DNA of 64,000 nt, from contig NZ_QLLO01000002.1 of NCBI RefSeq assembly GCF_003259525.1, positions 62,001 to 126,000 on the forward strand, given 5' to 3'. The notes under the pieces were generated by a model. It was not told the DNA's origin and did no database searches. It saw only the letters and a list, made by a program, of their open reading frames with translations. How positions within the stretch are numbered: position 1 is the stretch's first letter; every line of letters begins with the position of its first letter. A program made the translations under genes and the position numbers. Positions 60,034 to 64,000 of this stretch are shown piece after piece. This DNA comes from Olleya aquimaris (lineage in GTDB: Bacteria; Bacteroidota; Bacteroidia; Flavobacteriales; Flavobacteriaceae).

Positions 60034-60819
60034 ATGAAAATTTATTTTAAACCCTTTACCTACATTACAATTTTTGCATGTATCATATTATCTTGTAGTA
60101 ATGATGATACTTCAAATACTACAAGTAATAACAACAATGATGATGTTGCAGTAACAGAACTTCACGCAGCGTTTACAGAGTTTAATCCAGATGCAGTCAC
60201 CGTTATTTTATCAGATGATGGTACTGAATATTATATTGAAACAACTGGGTTTCCTGACCATACCTCAATTTATTGGGAGCCAAGTCATGCATTGTATATA
60301 GATGAACCTGGAGTTACAAAAACAACTCAAAACACTTACATTGGTGGTGGACAAGGTGAAGCTGCAAGCTTTACAGTTGATGCAACTCCTAATTTAACAG
60401 GTGCAACTGTTGCAACACAATTAAATACTATTGGAATAGCTGTTAGTGGTGCCTCTATATTTAATGATCAAGAAGGTATGGGAGATTTAGATCAAGCAGC
60501 TCAAAGCTTAGATTGGGCAGGAGCACATAAAGGTCCAGGTGTGTATCACTACCATTTAGAGCCTACACCAATTTCTAGTGATGACGACAGTTTAGTGGGT
60601 ATTTTACTTGATGGTGTCTTTATTTACGGAAGACAATGTAGTTCTACAGGAACTCATCCAACAGACCTTGATGCTTCAGGTGGTCATACAACTACAACAC
60701 AGTTTACTAATGGAGTAGAAGAGTATCATTATCATATTATTAATGACGTGTATCCTGCAGGTAATTATGCATATGCACCAGCATATGTTTTATTTGCTGG
60801 TCCATTTCAGGGATACTAA
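60034..60819 (+). CDS. YHYH domain lipoprotein
   Basis: 261 residues. Lipoprotein signal ending IILSCSNDDTS, with the same acidic pattern after Cys as the CotH protein. The YHYH domain shows GVYHYHLEPTP near residue 172 and EEYHYHIINDVYP near 232, plus GVFIYGRQC between them and a closing FAGPFQGY. His-Tyr-His repeats suggest metal binding, and copper or iron would be consistent with the SCO gene downstream. Function unknown. The gene is 10 bases upstream of the YwqK-like gene. Confidence 0.88.
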   Translation: MKIYFKPFTYITIFACIILSCSNDDTSNTTSNNNNDDVAVTELHAAFTEFNPDAVTVILSDDGTEYYIETTGFPDHTSIYWEPSHALYIDEPGVTKTTQNTYIGGGQGEAASFTVDATPNLTGATVATQLNTIGIAVSGASIFNDQEGMGDLDQAAQSLDWAGAHKGPGVYHYHLEPTPISSDDDSLVGILLDGVFIYGRQCSSTGTHPTDLDASGGHTTTTQFTNGVEEYHYHIINDVYPAGNYAYAPAYVLFAGPFQGY

Positions 60820-60829
60820 AATTTTAACT

Positions 60830-61447
60830 ATGAAATCAATTCTATTAATAACACTTATTATATTTTCAATATTAGGTTGTAAAGAAACTTCAACTAGTAA
60901 AAATACTAGTTCTGTTATTCTTGAAGAACAATCTATGGTTATTGATAGTGTAGAAGTTTTGAAGGAAGAATTGGTTCTTAATGGAAATAAGGGTATCTGG
61001 TATTATAAGGATAAACCGTACAATGGTTATTCTTTAAGCTATTATCCAAATGGCGTTTTAAAAGAAAAATGGGGTTTTTTTAATGGTAAAAGAGAAGGGG
61101 TTGCTAGACGTTGGACAAACAATAAAATACTTCAATCAGAATATTATTATAAAAATAATAGGTTAGATAGTATTTATAAAACTTGGTGGGAAAATGGTGT
61201 TTTGGCTGGTGAAACCTACTATAAAAACGGTGTTAAGCAAGGTGAAGAAAGAAAATGGTTTTCAAATGGGCAATTAAATAAATTAAGGCATTTTGTAAAT
61301 GGAAAAGAGGAGGGTTTTCAAAAAGCTTGGCTTGCAAACGGTAAAATATACGTTAATTATGAAGCTAAAAATGGACGTATTTTTGGACTTAGCAGAGCAA
61401 ACTCGTGTGTTAGATTAGAAGATGAAGTTGTTGTTAGAAAAAAATAA
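60830..61447 (+). CDS. YwqK/MORN-repeat lipoprotein
   Basis: 205 residues from the ATG at 60830. An earlier in-frame ATG lies inside the YHYH gene. Lipoprotein signal ending FSILGCKET. Then about six repeats of the YwqK/MORN type, with pattern (Y/W)-x-NG-x-(L/K), for example YYPNGVLKEKW, WWENGVLAGETYYKNG, and WFSNGQLNKLRHF. The end has GRIFGLSRANSCVRLEDE, a segment that I have the impression is conserved next to SCO genes in this family. Role unknown, possibly protein or membrane binding. Confidence 0.82.
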   Translation: MKSILLITLIIFSILGCKETSTSKNTSSVILEEQSMVIDSVEVLKEELVLNGNKGIWYYKDKPYNGYSLSYYPNGVLKEKWGFFNGKREGVARRWTNNKILQSEYYYKNNRLDSIYKTWWENGVLAGETYYKNGVKQGEERKWFSNGQLNKLRHFVNGKEEGFQKAWLANGKIYVNYEAKNGRIFGLSRANSCVRLEDEVVVRKK

Positions 61448-61451
61448 TATT

Positions 61452-62120
61452 ATGAAATACTTAGGTGTCCTAGTACTACTAGTTTTAGTAAGTTGTAAGA
61501 AGGAGGTAAAAAAAGAAAATATTACAGTTGTTGAAAATAGTAGGGTTGACTATTTACCGTATTATAACGATGACTCTTTTACACCGCATTGGTTAACACC
61601 AAATACTGAAGAAGAAAAACAGTTTCATAAAATTCCGGATTTTGCGTTAACAAATCAATTAGGTGAGGTTGTAACACAACAAACATTTAAAGATAAAATT
61701 TATATTACAGATTTCTTTTTTACAACTTGTCCTGGTATTTGCCCTAAAATGACTGGAAATATGGCAAAAATTCAGGAAGAATTTAAGAATGACAAAGACA
61801 TCTTATTATTATCACATTCTGTAATGCCAAGTACAGATTCAGTCTCTGTTTTAAAAGCTTATGCTAATAATAATAATGTTATTGATAATAAGTGGCATTT
61901 AGTAACAGGTAACAGAAATGAAATTTATAATCTTGGAAGAGATCATTATTTTGTAGAAAGCGATTTAGGAGAAGTAAAAAGTATTGACGATTTTCTACAT
62001 ACCGAAAACTTCTTGTTGATAGACAAAAACAAACATATTCGTGGTATCTATAATGGATTAAACAGAGCGTCAATAGCGCAATTAATAGTGGATATTTATG
62101 CATTAAAAAAAGAAGAATAA
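61452..62120 (+). CDS. SCO1/SenC-family copper-binding thioredoxin-fold lipoprotein
   Basis: 222 residues from the ATG at 61452 (an in-frame ATG at 61422 overlaps the previous gene). Lipoprotein signal ending VLVSCKKEV. The SCO fold has the copper-binding CPGICP motif (Cys-x-x-x-Cys) in FFTTCPGICPKMTGNMA near residue 95, and the conserved His in DDFLHTENF near 180. SCO proteins deliver copper to the CuA site of cytochrome oxidase or serve redox roles. There is no oxidase gene nearby, so the link with the YHYH protein may be the relevant one. A terminator follows. Confidence 0.92.
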   Translation: MKYLGVLVLLVLVSCKKEVKKENITVVENSRVDYLPYYNDDSFTPHWLTPNTEEEKQFHKIPDFALTNQLGEVVTQQTFKDKIYITDFFFTTCPGICPKMTGNMAKIQEEFKNDKDILLLSHSVMPSTDSVSVLKAYANNNNVIDNKWHLVTGNRNEIYNLGRDHYFVESDLGEVKSIDDFLHTENFLLIDKNKHIRGIYNGLNRASIAQLIVDIYALKKEE

Positions 62121-62147
62121 AAATTTTGGTTGATTTTTATTTAATAA

Positions 62148-62172
62148 AGGCTTCGCTATAATGGTGAAGCTT
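62148..62172 (+). terminator. hairpin terminator after the SCO gene
   Basis: AGGCTTCGCT (62148-62157) and GGTGAAGCTT (62163-62172) pair with three G-U and a 5-base loop, then TTTT. It marks the end of the cluster. An ATG in its stem (62161) is in frame with the next gene but is not its start. Confidence 0.75.
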
Positions 62173-62199
62173 TTTTACTTTTATAAAAATTTGAAACCG

Positions 62200-63288
62200 A
62201 TGAAACATTCCATTATATTTCTTTTACTAGTAACAATTTTCTTTTCTTGTGAAAAGAAAGAACAATTAAAACTTAAAACATTTTCTGAGGTACACTTTCA
62301 AACCCTTTTGCAAGATTCTACTTTAAATGTAAGAGCTTTGGAAATTGATAAAGAAGGAGTTGGAATTTTTGCTTCTTCTAATGGTAATTTAGGAAGTATC
62401 TTTAAAGAAAGGTATCTTGACATGAATTTGAACCACAAAGAAGAATTAGTGGCTAGAATTTTTCATACTATACATTTTAAAAAAGATTCGATTCCAAATT
62501 TTAGATCCATAGCAAAAACAAGAAAAAGTACATACGCATTAGGAATAGGTTCTCCAGCTATATTAATTAAAGTATCTGAAAGCTACGATTGGCCAATCGT
62601 TTACCAAGAAAACCACCCAAAAGCCTTCTACGATTCAATGGAATTTTGGAACGACCAAGAAGGTATTGCTATTGGCGATCCAACAGACGATTGTATGAGT
62701 GTGATTATTACTAGAGACGGCGGAAACACTTGGAATAAATTATCCTGTGACGTATTACCAAAAGCTAAAGAAGGCGAAGCTGCTTTTGCAGCAAGCGATA
62801 CTAATATTGCTATAGTTGGAGATCACACTTGGGTAGCTACAGGAGGAAAGGCTAGTCGTATTTTGTATTCTCCAGATAAAGGAAATACATGGACAGTGTA
62901 TGACACACCAATCGTACAGGGTTTAGAAACTACAGGTATGTATAGTATCGATTTTTATGATGCGTTAAATGGTTTTGCAATAGGTGGCGATTATACCAAA
63001 GCAGATGCTAATATTAAAAATAAAATTAAAACCTTGGACGGTGGTAAAACATGGACTGTAGTGTCTGATGGAGTAGGACCAGGTTACAGAAGTTGTGTGC
63101 AATATGTGCCTAATAGCAATGCACAACAATTAGTGGCAATTGGCTTTAAAGGGATAGATTACAGTAGTGATGCTGGTAATACCTGGAAGCATTTAAGTGA
63201 TGAAGGCTTTTATACACTAAGATTTTTGAACGATAGCGTAGCTTATGCTGCAGGAAATGGAAGGATAAGTAAATTAACCTTTAAATAA
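62200..63288 (+). CDS. BNR/YCF48-like beta-propeller lipoprotein
   Basis: 362 residues from the ATG at 62200, which begins the lipoprotein signal (ends IFFSCEKKE). The rest has BNR/Asp-box-type repeats such as TRDGGNTWNKLS, SPDKGNTWTVYD, TLDGGKTWTVV and SSDAGNTWKHLS, in the YCF48/HCF136-like arrangement. Often labelled oxidoreductase in databases without evidence. Likely a surface or periplasmic binding protein or assembly factor. Its frame continues upstream to 62161, but that ATG is inside the terminator hairpin. Confidence 0.85.
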   Translation: MKHSIIFLLLVTIFFSCEKKEQLKLKTFSEVHFQTLLQDSTLNVRALEIDKEGVGIFASSNGNLGSIFKERYLDMNLNHKEELVARIFHTIHFKKDSIPNFRSIAKTRKSTYALGIGSPAILIKVSESYDWPIVYQENHPKAFYDSMEFWNDQEGIAIGDPTDDCMSVIITRDGGNTWNKLSCDVLPKAKEGEAAFAASDTNIAIVGDHTWVATGGKASRILYSPDKGNTWTVYDTPIVQGLETTGMYSIDFYDALNGFAIGGDYTKADANIKNKIKTLDGGKTWTVVSDGVGPGYRSCVQYVPNSNAQQLVAIGFKGIDYSSDAGNTWKHLSDEGFYTLRFLNDSVAYAAGNGRISKLTFK

Positions 63289-63316
63289 AAAAAGGAAGCT
63301 ATTTAGCTTCCTTTTT
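63289..63316. terminator. bidirectional hairpin terminator
   Basis: AAAAAGGAAGCT (63289-63300) and AGCTTCCTTTTT (63305-63316) around ATTT, between the convergent BNR lipoprotein and CpxP-like genes. Confidence 0.85.
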
Positions 63317-63317
63317 G

Positions 63318-63761
63318 TTATTCTTTTTTAGAATGGTTACGTCTTTGTCTAAACTCTTCTATCATTTTTCGTTTAAAAGAGCGTTCTGCTTTAAATAAAC
63401 TTATAATTTTTGTTGCTGGTAATACTGCTAATAAATCGTTTACATATTTATTTTCAAGCTCTTGCTTTTGTTTTTCAATGTTTAGCATGTTAAGCAACAT
63501 TTTTTTTGCTTCACTTTCAGATAATTCATCAACATTTATTTCTTTTCTTTTGTCAAAAGACTCCTTTCTAAGGGTATTAATCTTTTCTTCATGCGCATTG
63601 TAAATTGGCCAAAACGCTTGTGCTTCTTTTTTAGTTAAATCTAATTGCTCTGTAATATGAGCTACTTTTAAAGCTTTAAGCTTTTCTCTTTGTTTGTCAT
63701 TTTGGGCAACTGCACCAAAAGAAATCAATAGGATTAGTAATGTTATAATATGTTTTTTCAT
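63318..63761 (-). CDS. CpxP-like exported protein (sensor of ECF-type sigma factor)
   Basis: 147 residues. Signal peptide MKKHIITLLILLISFGAVAQ, then an all-helical region with LKVAHITEQLDLTKKEAQAF and two Leu-rich amphipathic helices, ending in a basic tail (RQRRNHSKKE). Relatives in Flavobacteriaceae are annotated as sensor of ECF-type sigma factor. The upstream gene (ten bases before it) encodes an acidic protein that runs off the right edge, so a sigma gene is expected further right. It is convergent with the BNR lipoprotein gene. Confidence 0.82.
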   Translation of the reverse strand: MKKHIITLLILLISFGAVAQNDKQREKLKALKVAHITEQLDLTKKEAQAFWPIYNAHEEKINTLRKESFDKRKEINVDELSESEAKKMLLNMLNIEKQKQELENKYVNDLLAVLPATKIISLFKAERSFKRKMIEEFRQRRNHSKKE

Positions 63762-63771
63762 GGTCTTGTGT

Positions 63772-64000
63772 TTATTCTTGATATAAATCGTTTAAATCAA
63801 TATCATCAATATAATCTTCTACATCTATTAAATTGTCATCTATAAAATCTGTTTGAGAGAGTTCTGAGTCTTCAATTAATAGATTAAGGTCGTGTATTTC
63901 TATTTCGTCTATAATGTAATTTTCTACTGTATCGTTATTTAATTTTGCTAAAGAGGGAGTTGGGTTAAATACATTTAAGCTAAATAACAGTACAATAGTT
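63772..64000 (-). CDS. acidic exported protein, C-terminal part (runs off the right edge)
   Basis: Open frame from the right edge to a TAA at 63774-63772, at least 75 residues. The visible beginning, TIVLLFSLNVFNPTPSLAKL, looks like a signal peptide or transmembrane segment near the N-terminus. The rest is very rich in Asp, Glu, Asn and Ile (for example DDNLIDVEDYIDDIDLND). No family recognised. It is followed after ten bases by the CpxP-like gene on the same strand and may be its partner in an ECF signalling unit. Confidence 0.7.
   Translation of the reverse strand, partial: TIVLLFSLNVFNPTPSLAKLNNDTVENYIIDEIEIHDLNLLIEDSELSQTDFIDDNLIDVEDYIDDIDLNDLYQE

Noticed and set aside
62161..62199. Upstream ATG for the BNR lipoprotein gene
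   Set aside because: It lies in the stem of the SCO terminator and would place 13 residues before an otherwise perfect lipoprotein signal.
1..64000. tRNA, rRNA, CRISPR arrays, prophage or transposase genes
   Set aside because: No cloverleaf-like segment, rRNA-like block, regularly spaced direct repeat or mobile-element protein was recognised by reading both strands. A dedicated scan would be needed to exclude short RNA genes fully.

Overview
The window looks like chromosomal DNA of a Bacteroidota member, most likely a marine Flavobacteriaceae. It is AT-rich and has no visible Shine-Dalgarno pattern. Promoters fit the Bacteroidota -7 consensus TAnnTTTG where one can be seen. Typical family markers are present: TonB-dependent receptors with carboxypeptidase-regulatory-like N-termini, a type IX secretion C-terminal sorting domain, 2TM-domain proteins, LytS/LytTR pairs, DUF6090 and YHYH proteins, and lipoproteins with acidic residues after the lipidated Cys. 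I see no rRNA, tRNA, CRISPR array, insertion sequence, phage or plasmid genes. The genus cannot be named from this sequence alone.

Layout. 1-6052: small membrane protein, M3 peptidase, lipoprotein cyclophilin, divergent NUDIX hydrolase and acyltransferase, then an ECF sigma factor with a membrane partner. 6338-10401: TonB-dependent receptor, small membrane protein, DEDDh exonuclease and two paralogous membrane proteins. 10582-14495: an operon with a LytS-type histidine kinase fused to a 2TM domain, two free 2TM proteins, a DUF2306-like protein and a LytTR response regulator, followed by a convergent LETM1-related gene. 15845-20735: a possible surface system made of a DUF4331 module split over two genes, a TPR lipoprotein and a TonB-dependent receptor. 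21122-29680: sigma/anti-sigma pair, Cu/Zn-SOD lipoprotein, YdeI-like protein, large BNR-repeat protein, and a VWA/MoxR-type ATPase pair. 29723-38637: TonB-dependent receptor, a second LytS/LytTR pair, another YdeI protein, M1 and M28 exopeptidases and an MscS channel. 38790-46747: a complete fatty-acid beta-oxidation set (marR, fused hydroxyacyl-CoA dehydrogenase/hydratase, thiolase, acyl-CoA dehydrogenase, plus acyl-CoA ligase). Each of its two transcription units has a long perfect palindrome at the promoter. 47029-54975: AraC-type regulator, purL, T9SS-exported endonuclease I, RsmB-like methyltransferase.

55139-62120 is the most interesting part. An ECF sigma factor, a small single-pass membrane protein (likely anti-sigma) and a CpxP/CnrX-like protein are followed by an EF-hand protein, a CotH-kinase lipoprotein, a DUF6090 protein, a four-EF-hand protein, a YHYH lipoprotein, a YwqK/MORN lipoprotein and an SCO copper protein. 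Four sites in front of this sigma factor and three other genes share a bipartite motif, (G/A)CAAG-T-run-N14 in total-(TG/GT)CATCTMAA, with identical spacing. I read it as the promoter recognised by the local sigma factor, so the cluster would be an autoregulated envelope regulon combining secretory-pathway phosphorylation (CotH), calcium-binding proteins and copper handling. The right edge (62200-64000) holds a BNR-repeat lipoprotein and the end of another operon of the 'sensor of ECF-type sigma' kind.

Short dispersed repeats occur in several intergenic regions: TCGAG-type palindromes at three places, a GGGCGTTACC...CGCTAACGC foldback element, and GTGAAAA heptamer tracts at two places. One TCGAG repeat creates a misleading upstream ATG in front of the MoxR-type ATPase gene.
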